NCBI GenBank assembly: GCA_905250025.1
Contig: CAJNOJ010000105.1
Span: 124,001-188,000, forward strand
Direction of reading: 5' to 3'
Source: Adineta ricciae
Lineage: Eukaryota; Rotifera; Eurotatoria; Adinetida; Adinetidae
Length of the DNA stretch: 64,000 bases
Shown: positions 21,263 through 32,671 of the stretch, one piece after another
Layout: each line of letters starts with the position of its first letter
How positions within the stretch are numbered: position 1 is the first letter of the stretch
The notes under the pieces: generated by a model
Database searches by the model: none
Told to the model about the DNA's origin: nothing
Seen by the model: only the letters and a program-made list of their open reading frames with translations
Made by a program: the position numbers and the translations under genes

Positions 21263-21495
21263 GTAATTAAAGTAATGCGATGCGCGATATTCGTGTTTCT
21301 TTCAAAAATAAACTTTGTTTATCCGATTAGAAACAGTAGTAGATTGCATAATTAATTTTCAAGGAATTTTTGCACTTTATTCTCATTAAAATATTCAGAA
21401 TAGGTTTTTATTAAGCAGACAAGACTCAGCGTACATTTATACTCAATGTAAAGAGGAAAATAGTTTCTGTCTCGAAAAGGTTAATGATGAGGATG

Positions 21496-24287
21496 TTAAT
21501 GATGACTATTGTTATGAAATGTCATTTCATGGCCCGGATCGATTTTGTTTTCAGATTGACCAACACATCGAGCAAGAAGCCGATGCCAAATTGGTTCGAG
21601 CAGTAGTTTGCAGATAACGAATATCGTTGCACAAATTTCCAGACATAGGAATGTAAATAAAAGGGTACGAAACATAATTTCTGCTTGTTTCGCAATGGGT
21701 GATTGAGTGTTTTTTATATAATATGATGTTTCACTGATATCAATTGTTAATGTTGTCGACGAACGATTAGCCGATGTGACATAATACTGGTTGGTGATGA
21801 ACATTTCGTCGAGACTGTAGGTGAATGTTGGATACCATAAGCCTTCGAACTCGGAATCTCCATTAGCTAACGGTTCAGTTTGATTGACAGCCTTTGTCAG
21901 GGCGACTTTCAGAGTTGCAACTTGAGCAAATGTTTCCTTTGATTGACTGTAAAATGATCGGAGAAAGCCTAGTTGTTTTAATGTACTTGTGCCGTTCTGT
22001 TTCGAAGGACCTGAAATTCCCACGCGAAAGCCGCCAATCAATTGAATATCACTCAGCACTACTCGAAGCGTTATTTCATGCAGAGGTAATGACAATGTTG
22101 CATAGAGTGTACCATTTTGATTTGAACATGACGATATTGGTAATATTGTTGTTGATAATTCGGTCACTTCGTAAATTAATAACACTTGACAACTAGTTGC
22201 TGTGTTGACAAAATCTAGTTGAAGTGTGAAGTTTTGTTCGTTCAATAAGTCGAAGATCACTTGTTCCTCGTCAGAAACAGGAACGGCTAGAGCTTCTAAT
22301 TTCGAGTCGAATTGAGCATTTCGGAGAGTTTTGTCGCATGAAAATCGTGAACCATTGGTTTTCTCTGCTGGATATTCATTCAAATATGAAACTGAAAATG
22401 CATAGGCCATAACTGAGATTAGAACTACTGCAAGGGACGCTAATCCACCAAGCCACAGTTCACCTTCGCCCTAGACGAAAAAGTTTCTTAGTAGAGCACA
22501 ATATTCTTTTGTATAGTACTTACAACAAGATCTGTCCTTTGAAAAACATTTTTAATCGTCGTTCGATATCGATCACGCTTTGGCCGCGAAACACATAAAT
22601 TCAAGGATGCCATGAGTATAAGTAAAACACCAATGATACCCAGAAGAACCAAACACCAAAATACGGGTGAAATATGTAAACATTCCCATGTTGATCCGAG
22701 AGTAAACATCTGTTGTAAAAGAATATCTTCATACGAAGTCATGTCTGGTGAACGCGGGTAAGCATATGCTTGTGAAATTGAAGTAAGCAATGTTGCATTA
22801 ATTTCATAAGCAGCACCCAATGGACAAAAGCTACTTGACTGACAAGTCGTACATGATGTACCACTATTAGGGCCTCCTGAATTTTGCGTTCCACTCAGAC
22901 ATAATTGGCAAGGATGAACACCACTGTCTACTTTGAAAGTACCAGCAATGCATGGAGTCGAATGACTGATCACAGGCATCGCTGCTGCAACAGGAGAATT
23001 AGTAGTGTCCGTTGATGCATAGAAGCCAGGTTGTTCGTTTAAGATGAGAATAACTCCGCCGGCAGTATCGAGTACAGCCAGAGTTGATGGAGTGGAAATC
23101 ACTCGGATTAATTTCGAGTTGATCGTTGATGGTATTGGTTGTTGAGCATTCGGGAAACTTGCAGATGGTATTGTTGGGATAGTTGTATCATTAAATGCTG
23201 TATAAATGAATATGTTAGTTGAATACCACGTGAGATAACTCAACGAATAGTGTGTCATGAGAATTGCTGCTTGTGTTTGCGATAGCCAAGTAACGCCTTT
23301 GCCAAAACCAACTGATTGACCATTGTCAAGTGAACTAGTCAATGTTAATTGGGTGTTATTAATAACAACAAACAGGAAAACTGTATTCAGGAAAGGCATA
23401 CCAACTAACACTCGAGTTGAATCTTGAGGATTAATTTTCACTGACATAATGTATTGATTGCTCCAAGATTCAACATTAGAATAAGTTAAACGCGACTGCC
23501 ACGAATTGTTTGTTGCACTGTAAGACCATGTTGATAGAACAGTCAGATTGGAATTCCACAATAGGTAAACCGCTGGTGTCGCACGTACTCGAGATCGAGC
23601 TGAGCCGGCAACAAAACCTGCAACGATGGTGAAGGTAGTGCTAGCATCGGCTGCATATGGTCTGAAGGTGGAATTATTGGGCCAAACTTGTGTGCTCGCC
23701 TTTGTCATAATAGAACTCATAGGATACGGTTGATACTTAAAAACAAAATCAGTTGCTAACCCGATGGCATATTGTCCATAGGGTTCAACTGCAATAGTGA
23801 AGAATTCTTGATGTCCATATGAATTTAAATATTGTAATTGTTCAGTTTCAAAATTATCGCAGGATAATGGCTGATGCGTTGTTGAGTACATTTGAATATT
23901 CTGAGGATCTCGATCGATCCATACGCCAATATACGTACCGTTATGACCGGATCTATCCGTAGCTATTGGACCTGATGTTACAACTTCTCCGGCATAGTAA
24001 AAATATGGATTTGTTGTTGAATTTTGCTTTTGTCCTACACCGACTGAATAGACATAGTGTGTGGAATCATCGAAATCAAATGAACATTGAAGAGAATCGA
24101 ATGTGTAATTGTACGGAGCAAATTGAACAAGAAACGTTTGACCGGAATTATCAACTTGCGCGAAGAGAACGTCGTTCGCAGCTATTTTGATACCATACGC
24201 ATCGTAATCACTCATATCAGGAGAAAATGAATCGCTGGAAACGAATTGTCCTTGATGGGCAATGAGATAAAGTAGAACGAACCACAT
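21496..24287 (-). CDS. Large secreted/TM protein with GCC2/GCC3-type Cys motif
   Basis: Two exons (24287-22524, 22470-21496) join in phase 0 into 912 codons. The start is at a signal peptide (MWFVLLYLIAHQG). The ectodomain (~25-440) has repeated blocks suggestive of a beta-propeller and many Asn-X-Ser/Thr sites. A Cys-rich segment (CIAGTF ... CQLCLSGT ... CTTCQSSSFCPLGA) matches the ephrin-receptor-like GCC2/GCC3 pattern. A transmembrane helix at ~550-575, a second one right after the intron (LASLAVVLISVMAYAF) and a third near the C-terminus enclose a second extracellular-looking domain. It is a surface protein of unknown role. The divergent neighbour at 24921 is also secreted or surface-bound. 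Confidence 0.8.
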
Positions 24288-24920
24288 AATAACTCTTTGA
24301 TTATAATTTGAAAGAAATGATGATTTATTCTCTTAAAGTATTCTGATTTTATATGCCTTACTCCATTTCAGTTGATGGCAAGTAATTGCAATGTACTATT
24401 CTTTTTCGGAAGTGTCTTTGTTGACAAGTTAGTCGATCGGAAATGAACAGGAAATGTGAAACTAACTTTCCGAGCTTTGTTTGATTAGGGAGAGCACTTT
24501 TCTTATTGAAATCATTTTAAAATAATACCATTAGATCGATGGAACGATGTTTGTTCATCAGTATTGATTTTGACAGATTCTTATAGCGCAGAAAAAAATA
24601 ATTAAAAAGTACTTTTGTCAACTTCATCGGTTACTATGTGGAAAAAAAAGTCAATCGCCCACTTATTTCTTGTTGTCAACAAAAGAATGTGCATGTATTT
24701 GACTCTACCGTTCTCGTATATAGAACTAAAAGACGTCAAATACAAAATAAATGACTCAGGACGATCAAAGCGTAATGTGTCAAGTTCTTATCTAACAAGA
24801 GATTAAGGTATTTGCATGAAGAGAATAGCTGAAAAAGAAGATAAATATTTGAGTTCGAAATATAATATATCTTCGGCAACATACGCATTTTAATGTAAAA
24901 AAAAGTATAACTGCGCGCGA
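24288..24920. promoter_or_regulatory. Divergent promoter region
   Basis: About 630 AT-rich bases between two divergent surface-protein genes. It must contain both transcription starts. I see no coding signal beyond chance short frames and no distinct repeat. Confidence 0.4.
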
Positions 24921-27020
24921 ATGTATCACCATCATTCATTGACGTTTATTTTATACTCGTGCTGGTTTGCATCATGTGCTACAATATTGGCCACGGAGTT
25001 TTCCTGTCAGACATCTAGCACATCCAAAGTGCTTCTGTCGAATGGCCCACCTATTTCATTCAATTCTCCCTATGCTCAAACGCTCTCTGTGAATTTTCTT
25101 TTTCAATCGCCATTTCAACTTGCTTCTGCTATACAAGTCAGCGCAATTAATATTTTCCCCCGTCAAAACAATGTTTCCCTTACCATTCGAGCTGCTCTGT
25201 ACGATGCTGCATCGATGCTTATTGCACAGACACCTATCATCACTACATCCACAGCTGAATTTTCGAACACACAATCTAACCCATGGTCTCTACCACTGGA
25301 ACGATCCGTCAATCTCGCAGTTGGAATCAATTACCATGTCGCTTATTGGTTTGCTAACTCCAGTAATAATGGTACTGGCGTTGTTGCACTGTATGCAACG
25401 AGTCCAGCCAATGCCACCTGGTTGAAACCAACGGCTGACTTCGTTGCAGTGAATGGATCATTTCCTGCTCTTTTATCGGCACCTCACACGTTCGGTTCTG
25501 GTCGAGCTGCTCCATTCATTGAGTTGATTGGAAAACCATGTCTGAACAAAATTTCTGCTGCTACCATACATCTCGACAATACGGTTCTTTCCATACTACA
25601 AACTATTCGAACAAAATATGGTGGAATACCAGCTCTAGGCGCTTCAATCATACAAATGCCCACATCTGATTCTTTCAAAGGTGTTCAACCGATAAAAGAT
25701 ACTGTTTGTCCTTTCATTCCGGTATCAACAGTAGTATCAGGCGTACGACGTGCTGATGCCAAAATCCCAGAGCCGGTCACAGTGAATGATAAATGGCATC
25801 TGGGATCGAATACGAAAGCAATGACAGCAATGCTTGTTCAAATATTAATACAAAAAGGTAGATTAAGTCTTAACACTACCGTAGGAGATATTTTTCCATA
25901 CTTACCCTTTTCTTCAATGACAACAACGCCATCATCATCCGACTCTTGCGTTTGCGGCAATCTTCAACATACAAATGGCTATTTTAGTAAATCTCCCTAT
26001 TCATGCAATTTGAAAATTCATACATCATGGAAATACATTACTATCGCGCATTTATTAACTCATACTTCGGGTTTAGATTCTTTGGATGCGTTGTTTACCG
26101 AACAATACTTCATCGATTCTGTAGCACTCGATACAAATGGCTTTAACGAATCGTGTACTAACTATCCTATACCTTCACGTCGTTATCATTTGAGTGTCAT
26201 GTTACCAGTGACGATTCCTAACTCACCGCCATCTATCGATGTTCCAGTGAAGTCTGCATATTCAAACAATAATTTCATCCTACTGGGATTAATCTTAGAA
26301 GAATTATTGTCTTTGCCATGGGAGATAATCATTCAACAGCAATTATTCGATCCATTGGGAATGAGCACAGCTGGATTTCTATCACCTATTACTAATGTAT
26401 CATTGGATGCTTATGCTATCCAACCGTTAGGTCATTACAAAGATCATAATAATATAATTCGAAGCGTCGACAGTGATCTTCCAAAATCGTGGGCGCCGAC
26501 TGGTTTAGTTCACGCTAGCCTCGGTGACTGGAGCAAATTCATTGCTTGTCAATTGCAAGAAGGGCGTGATCTAGCAGCACTAGGCTTTTCTCCTGCGAAT
26601 ACCAATTTTCTAAACATAACAAATTCACTATACATCTTCTCGCCATCTGTGTGGCAAAGTATCCATGACAGATACACTTTCCCATCAGCAAATTCATCTG
26701 TTTCTTCGCACTCATTATCAGAATTGATAAATGAAAATGATCAGATTGGACTCTCTCTTATGCACACGGGTAGCAACACCGTTTGGTATGCTTACATTGC
26801 CGCTTATCCTCGACTATCTCAGCCCATGGCAGTTTTAGTGACAGCTAATATCGGTATTGACGATGTGGTTTGGGAAGCCAAAGCTGCTATCATTAATCTG
26901 TACCTTGCTTGGCAAGAACAAGGCCAACCAGCTTCGACCATTACATCCACAGCTCCATTGTCAGTCACATTGAACAACTATTTCGTTTTTATCTTCACTT
27001 TTTTTACTTTTTTTCATTAA
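24921..27020 (+). CDS. Secreted class-C beta-lactamase-like serine hydrolase
   Basis: A single 699-codon exon. It has a signal peptide (residues 1-~25), then an N-terminal beta-rich domain (~30-210) resembling choice-of-anchor/DUF4082-like modules, then a serine beta-lactamase-like domain. The catalytic motifs are Ser296-Asn-Thr-Lys299 (SxxK), Tyr447-Ser-Asn449 (YxN) and His615-Thr-Gly617, the HTG form seen in esterase/LACTB-type members instead of KTG. The C-terminal ~20 residues are hydrophobic, which fits a GPI signal or membrane tail. The family includes D-aminopeptidases, esterases and LACTB; the substrate is unknown. One exon and an otherwise bacterial-type catalytic domain make horizontal origin plausible. 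Confidence 0.87.
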   Translation: MYHHHSLTFILYSCWFASCATILATEFSCQTSSTSKVLLSNGPPISFNSPYAQTLSVNFLFQSPFQLASAIQVSAINIFPRQNNVSLTIRAALYDAASMLIAQTPIITTSTAEFSNTQSNPWSLPLERSVNLAVGINYHVAYWFANSSNNGTGVVALYATSPANATWLKPTADFVAVNGSFPALLSAPHTFGSGRAAPFIELIGKPCLNKISAATIHLDNTVLSILQTIRTKYGGIPALGASIIQMPTSDSFKGVQPIKDTVCPFIPVSTVVSGVRRADAKIPEPVTVNDKWHLGSNTKAMTAMLVQILIQKGRLSLNTTVGDIFPYLPFSSMTTTPSSSDSCVCGNLQHTNGYFSKSPYSCNLKIHTSWKYITIAHLLTHTSGLDSLDALFTEQYFIDSVALDTNGFNESCTNYPIPSRRYHLSVMLPVTIPNSPPSIDVPVKSAYSNNNFILLGLILEELLSLPWEIIIQQQLFDPLGMSTAGFLSPITNVSLDAYAIQPLGHYKDHNNIIRSVDSDLPKSWAPTGLVHASLGDWSKFIACQLQEGRDLAALGFSPANTNFLNITNSLYIFSPSVWQSIHDRYTFPSANSSVSSHSLSELINENDQIGLSLMHTGSNTVWYAYIAAYPRLSQPMAVLVTANIGIDDVVWEAKAAIINLYLAWQEQGQPASTITSTAPLSVTLNNYFVFIFTFFTFFH

Positions 27021-27273
27021 TTTAACTCTCGGTTATACATAGCATATTTTACGTATCACGATTTTATTCAAAACTATTCGAAAAAAAATATATAGAACGA
27101 TTGAAAGTATGTTGACCTTATAGCTTAACACAAACAATCAGTACCTGACGTATTCTCACTCAAGTACTACTTAACGAAAAATAAGACATGCTTGAATAAT
27201 TTGTCGTATATAATCGAGAAAATTGTGTTGTGTCACGTTTATTTTCTATTTCTTCGTTTTCATCCTACATATC

Positions 27274-27483
27274 ATGGCTAATTCTTCCAATACAAACACA
27301 GAGTTGCAAACGGCTGAAGTTGTTTCCACAGAACCAACATCGAACAACGATAAAGTATTGTCCAATACTGAAAACGAAAAGGAACACCCGAAAAAGTCGT
27401 CATCGGATAACACCGATACTTGTTTATGCTGTTGTGATTTTTGTGTCTCAGTTATAGACTTAGTCATGATTTGTATTCGTTAA
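27274..27483 (+). CDS. Small Ser/Thr/Asn-rich protein with Cys-rich tail
   Basis: 69 codons from MANSSNTNTE; the frame is open to 27223 but this Met begins the polar part. A hydrophilic region is followed by CLCCCDFCVSVIDLVMICIR at the very end: five clustered cysteines plus a short hydrophobic helix. That tail looks like a palmitoylated membrane anchor (CYSTM-like). The alternative frame over the same bases lacks this pattern. No homologue is recognised by eye. Confidence 0.45.
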   Translation: MANSSNTNTELQTAEVVSTEPTSNNDKVLSNTENEKEHPKKSSSDNTDTCLCCCDFCVSVIDLVMICIR

Positions 27484-27741
27484 CGTGTTGAAAAATAAAT
27501 CGCACACTTGAATTGAATATTTCTATTTCCACCTGCTCCTACACTCGAACTCGATTTCTATTTGTTCATCGAGACTCCAAATGTCTGAACATCTGCATAT
27601 TTCTTCCTTTTGACATCGACCTTGATGCGTGTCTACAAAAATATGTAGCCTCTTTCTTGCATTGTCACGACATATCATATCATAAATAGGATAATTAAGG
27701 AGAAATACTCACGATTCATTTGCGCATTCTCAAGTGCATCG

Positions 27742-28698
27742 ATGTCTTCTTCAGCTAATGAAACCCTTGCTCTATTTACTTATCTAACTTTACGTGTAAA
27801 TGCCGTTCTCGCTCCGCCGATTTTCGTTCTTGGTGTAATTGGTAATGCGATTAATATTTGGATCTTTACAAGGAAATCGCTGCAGAAAAATCCCTGTTCA
27901 ATATACTTTTGTTCGGCATCTATCGTCAGTTTACTGGCCCTCTGTTCGGGACTGATGAGTCGTCTTCTCGGTGGTTATTCAGCTGATCTAACAACCTGGA
28001 ATAATGTTTTATGCAAATTACGTTTCTATTCCTATTATTTAGGTATCGTTCTTCTCTCATGGTTTTTAGTTTTTGCGTCACTCGATCGTTTTCTGTCGAC
28101 GTCACAATTCGTAAATTATCGAAAATTGAGTTGTACTCGAATCGCCTACCAACTTGTGTCGTGTTCGACAGTTTTTAGTATCTTAATCTATCTTCAAGTC
28201 TTTTACTGTTTCATCGCAGATCCAAATCAATATCCAGTTCAATGCTATGCGTACGGAGACATCTGTCGGACTTTTAATGATTTACAATTTCTCATTATTT
28301 ACTCACTGCTGCCGGCGATTCTCATGGGTATCTTTGGATGTCTAACAATTCGAAATATTCAACAAATGGAGAGACGAATCGATTCGACAACAAATATTCC
28401 CAATTACCGACAAAAGAGAATTCAACTTGTTCCAATGCTTCTCGTCCAAATCGCTTTCTTTCTTATCTTTACAATTCCACTGGCTGTAACAAAATTTTAC
28501 AATACGCTAATCGTTCTTTTACATCTGCCACTAACACCACAACGTCAGGCCTTCGAAACATTTGTTTTCAACATTACAGTGCTGGTATCATATCTGAATT
28601 GTTCGATCAGTTTCTACGTTTACACTTTGGCTGGCAATCTATTTCGACAAGAACTAAAGAAAACTGCACAGCAAATCGTGGCGAAGATCAGATGCTGA
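27742..28698 (+). CDS. Rhodopsin-like 7TM receptor
   Basis: A single 318-codon exon. Seven helices: TM1 GVIGNAINIWIF with the family-A Asn, TM3 ending SLDRFLSTS (DRF type) and TM5 FLIIYSLLPAILMGIFGCL. TM6 is PMLLVQIAFFLIFTIPLAV and TM7 VLVSYLNCSISFYVYTLAGN. The extracellular Cys pair (CKL before TM3; CYAYGD in loop 2) is present. It belongs to the same broad family as the receptors at 20123 and 28830. The ligand is unknown. Confidence 0.85.
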   Translation: MSSSANETLALFTYLTLRVNAVLAPPIFVLGVIGNAINIWIFTRKSLQKNPCSIYFCSASIVSLLALCSGLMSRLLGGYSADLTTWNNVLCKLRFYSYYLGIVLLSWFLVFASLDRFLSTSQFVNYRKLSCTRIAYQLVSCSTVFSILIYLQVFYCFIADPNQYPVQCYAYGDICRTFNDLQFLIIYSLLPAILMGIFGCLTIRNIQQMERRIDSTTNIPNYRQKRIQLVPMLLVQIAFFLIFTIPLAVTKFYNTLIVLLHLPLTPQRQAFETFVFNITVLVSYLNCSISFYVYTLAGNLFRQELKKTAQQIVAKIRC

Positions 28699-28829
28699 GC
28701 AAAAACTACTACAAAAATTGATGAACACGCAAATGAATTCTTTTTCTATCGAACGAATCGACCATTTCTTTTATTATGTACGAAAGGATCACAACGGAAA
28801 TATAATGTCATAACAGTCTGATTATGTAT

Positions 28830-29870
28830 TCATTTCGGGAGTGAAACAGCACTGACATTAGGTAGTTCCAACTGTTCGTTATTTATGTGTCGCGCCTCTA
28901 CAGCTTTCAGACTCACTATTTTCCAAAATGAACGCTTCAATTCTTGACGAAAGGACCTGGAAGTAATAACATAGATATAAAAATCGGTACAATTTGCTAT
29001 CAAATGCACGAATATGCCAAGGTTGGATATAAAATCATTGCGATTCTGTTCCCAAGCTGTCAATACTTCAAATCTAGTTGACGCTTTATAGATGGTATAC
29101 GTCATGATGAGACTGTCGCCGATGACATGAATAACGTTCATTGCAAATAAACAGCGAAGCATTTGGAAATCCTTCTTGTGCATCTTTCGAACAACGTGCC
29201 GTTGTTCAGGTGGAGCTAATTTCATTTGACAGACATTTTTCCACGAGTATATCGACAGCACGACCATAAGTAAAAATAGCACAACATTGATTATCAACTG
29301 AGAATAATGTAAGAAATCTGGATAGGGTCCTGTTAGTTCAAATATACATAGAAAGATCACGGGATTCATTTGATAGGTATCGAATTTGACAGGAACATGA
29401 ATATAGTAAATACACCAGACGACAAGGGTTATACTAAGAGAAAAGTATGCCAGACGACTTGAACTGTACAAACGAATATCGACATTGGCCGATGAAATCA
29501 ATAAACGGTCGATCGAAGCGAGGACAAGAATACTCGGTGACATTATATCAAAAACAAACACTACATAGTTGAATAGTTTGCATAAGAAGACACTATCATT
29601 CAAGAATTGACTGTCAAATCCATAGACAAGGATGTTACATAACAAGATGTTGTTGATATTGATGAATTCGGTTACGAGAAGAATAAGAAAATAAAAGACG
29701 CAGACGTTCTTACGCCACGCTCTTTGAAGAAATATCCAGAGGCTTAATAAAACCCCAATATTCCCACAAATGTACAATGGAATACCAATGAATCGATAGA
29801 GGTAACCGATGAGATCTGCGAAAGCATCCATGGAAAGGTGAACTGTAGCATTAAAATGAGATTCCAGCAT
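28830..29870 (-). CDS. Rhodopsin-like 7TM receptor
   Basis: A single 346-codon exon, convergent with the receptor at 27742 (ends ~130 bp apart). TM1 CGNIGVLLSLWIF, TM3 ending ASIDRLLISS (DRL in place of DRY), and an intracellular loop 3 rich in Lys/Arg/His before TM6 (MLRCLFAMNVIH). TM7 reads LIANCTDFYIYVITS. The order and loop lengths are typical of family A. Sequence similarity to the neighbouring receptors is low apart from the helix signatures, so this is an old paralogue rather than a recent tandem copy. Confidence 0.83.
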   Translation of the reverse strand: MLESHFNATVHLSMDAFADLIGYLYRFIGIPLYICGNIGVLLSLWIFLQRAWRKNVCVFYFLILLVTEFININNILLCNILVYGFDSQFLNDSVFLCKLFNYVVFVFDIMSPSILVLASIDRLLISSANVDIRLYSSSRLAYFSLSITLVVWCIYYIHVPVKFDTYQMNPVIFLCIFELTGPYPDFLHYSQLIINVVLFLLMVVLSIYSWKNVCQMKLAPPEQRHVVRKMHKKDFQMLRCLFAMNVIHVIGDSLIMTYTIYKASTRFEVLTAWEQNRNDFISNLGIFVHLIANCTDFYIYVITSRSFRQELKRSFWKIVSLKAVEARHINNEQLELPNVSAVSLPK

Positions 29871-30163
29871 CAGGACAGCTACTTCTATTTATTCTGTGCA
29901 AAGCTTCATTTCTTTGAAAATCCTCCTAGAAGATTCGACTAATTCTATTTCATCAAAAGTCAGCAGATTTCTCAGACAAGCATAATTATGGACGATGTCA
30001 ATTAGTGTAATCCTACTTATGAGAAGAGGCCTTTCATAAGACTAAAATAGTTTCTGCGCGAACAACGTCGACAGAGCGCGTAGAAAATAATTTTCAGACT
30101 ACAAAACCTTTCAGCAAGTATTTAAACAAACGTAGAACATGTTTTTTTTTTATTTTGCATCTT

Positions 30164-31340
30164 TTATTGATAATATATTAAATACTGTCCGTATGCTTGC
30201 GTATCATGATAAGTGACATAGATGTGATCACCATCGGTAGTTGTATGATAGTTCGACGGGCAGACTTTCATGTTAGTATTCCCTAATGTTGAGTTACCAA
30301 TCAGAACCCGTGCATAAAACATGCATCGTTCTCCGTGATTGTTCGGTATGCTATACACATGACTATAACTTGCATTGGATGAAAAATAAACTCCGCAACC
30401 GTATTGTGTTCCTTCCAAAGAAAACAGAACGAAGCAGAAATGCAAAACCAATAAGATGCGGAATCATCAGTATTCCATACCGTTTTCTCCACTTAGACTT
30501 CGATTGAAATAGTCTTTGATGATACTATCTGCAGCCATAGCCGAACAACCATGGTAGAGAAATTTCTCCTCTCCTCTCTTCTGTATANAGTAATCGTGAT
30601 GTTCAACGGATATGATTCGGTTTTGATATGATTTATCATTGCGCGAGCAATAAAATCCGCGTCGAAACCGTATTGCCCACAACCAATAGCAGGAAATGCC
30701 ACGCTTGTGTAGTTTTCATCGAGTACATATTTCACCGCTTTGGATAGAAAAGTTTTTATCGTTTGTTCGGTGAAAATGAGCTTTTCATCGGGTGTCCATG
30801 GTAAAAATAGAATCCGTTGGCATGGTAAATTTGAACATTCCAAAGCAATCATTTCATCATGGGATTTCGTTCGTTTAGCTTGTGCATATGCTCTTTGAAT
30901 ATGCGGACCAGCTGCTCGAAGGACAGATTCTCTTAATCCATCCGACGATGAACATACTACGATTACATCGACCTAACAAATACGAAAAAAGCATTGGAAA
31001 TATTGTTGAAATCGTTTGGCTTACTCGTTGATTAGTCAAATATCCCTTGTTTACTTTCAAATTTAAAGTGAGTGAAGAGCATATGTCATAAATGCTTAAC
31101 ACGCATAGACCTAATGGCATAAATTCGTGATCTGGAGATAGTTGACAAATGTATCTAGGACAGTGACATTCACAACTGAAAAAAATAGATAAATCAACGT
31201 GGATAAAAAGAAGCGTTTTACCAAATTTCATCTTCATCATGTTCAGAATCATGATCACTGCCCGTATCAGTATCATTTTCGATGCAAAAACGAGCAATAT
31301 GACCCGGTTTTTTACACTTGAAACAGATTTTTCCACTCAT
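30164..31340 (-). CDS. CCHC zinc knuckle - macro domain - PARP catalytic domain protein (broken at an N)
   Basis: Exons: 31340-31222, 31175-31025, one from 30972 running to the N, then PARP exons ending at 30164. The start MSGKIC opens a zinc knuckle (CFKCKKPGHIARFC, CX2CX4HX4C) followed by an acidic stretch. Then comes a macro domain (LSIYDI ... VDVIVVC ... VAFPAIGCGQYG ... NITIT). After the N (30588) the ADP-ribosyltransferase domain reads FLYHGCSAMA ... an intron ... YGCGVYFSS ... IYVTYHD. The catalytic triad is His-Tyr-Ile, which predicts mono-ADP-ribosylation as in PARP10/14-type enzymes. The linker between macro and PARP is missing, so the gene is probably intact in the organism and damaged in the assembly. 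Confidence 0.82.
30588..30588. other. Single N between macro and PARP domains (probable contig join)
   Basis: The frame changes here and the ~40-residue linker seen in the paralogue (residues before LYHGC) is largely missing. The 23 bases left of the N are the reverse complement of 31542-31564. Confidence 0.65.
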
Positions 31341-32671
31341 AATCTAGAAAAATCACATCAATCAGCAAAGCAGTGGGAGAAATGGTTTTCTGCGTAATTA
31401 TCGTTTCAATCGATGAAAATCGCTTTTCCTTTCCAAGAAATTTTGACCTATCATTGTACCGAACAGTGAAGTGACCTGTACATAATGGCACCAAAAGACA
31501 TACTGGACGAATTTTCGTTATAAGCGATTAATATATATACATATACAGAAGAGAGGAGAGGAGAGGAGAGAGAAACGAAAAGGAAAAAGAGAACGACACA
31601 TACCACTCACATGGCTATAGCATAACTTCTTCGCGTCATAGTTTCGTATTTTCGAAAATATAAGTATTTACTTGGAATAATCCATTTGATCTTCTTTGTT
31701 TTATGCTGTTTCTATCACTGTATGACAACTATCGAAACAAATAATTACGGGATTTTTCCGATCTTTAACAGTCAATATCGTCGTTATTGTTTTTCCTCTA
31801 ATTCGAAAAGATGTTTAGTCCACATAGACGGATTCCTGACGTCATATATGATATGTGCAACTATACGATGACGTATGATGGAAAATTTCATAGATTACGA
31901 AAATATCCATTACGATAAACAATCGGATCATTCGTAACAAAGGAAGTTTCGAGTGACTTCACATGAAAATGAGATCTTTTTCTGCAGTTACCAATAATGA
32001 AGAAGGCAGAAGGCGAGGAAAAGACAATTCGAGACTAATCAAACTGAAATGAACGGCAACGAGTATACATGAAAAGAGCGCGAGAAACAACGAGAGAACG
32101 ACGGCACAGCATGTTTAGTATATATGAAAAACGTCATTTTCTTTGAAATCAGTAATAATATGAAAGAAACATTTCGAAACCATGTGCCTGCTACATACTT
32201 TGCGTTGCTTCACGTTCTAGAAATATTTACACTTGATATCAATTGAAACCTAGACAAGTCTATATATACATATACATGTTGCCATGCATCACTGACCGTT
32301 GCATTTCTGTCTTTGACCGGCCATTATGAACAATGAAAGGTCAATGCTGTCGAGAAATTTCGATAACTATAGGAAATATTCAATTTTGCCGAATACACTG
32401 TTCTATAGTTTGTAATTTGCTTAGATCTGTTATAATTTAAATTCTATCGGTAATGTGTCAACAGTTCAATGTTTGGATAGTTACGGAGAACTTTCGTCAA
32501 ATATAGTTTTTTTTCTCCGCATCGAGGAAAATCTAGATCAATAGTGAAAAATGAGTTTTATTAATCACTCTTTTCGGACGTGAAAGTTTCATTACCGTTT
32601 TTTCTCCTTCACAACGAACTCGTCACTCAAAGTCAAAGTAAAGAATACAGTTTACTGAATATTTTCAAGCT
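31341..32671. promoter_or_regulatory. 1.3-kb divergent intergenic region
   Basis: Lies between the CCHC-macro-PARP gene (-) and the NHL gene (+). Apart from the purine tract, no open frame longer than chance and no domain-like sequence is seen. Both promoters should lie here. Confidence 0.4.
31542..31575. repeat. Purine-rich GAGAG tract; 23 bases repeated inverted at 30565-30587
   Basis: A tatacagaagagaggag-type tract here reappears as its reverse complement immediately next to the N at 30588. The inner copy encodes residues leading into the PARP domain; this one is intergenic. Confidence 0.7.
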
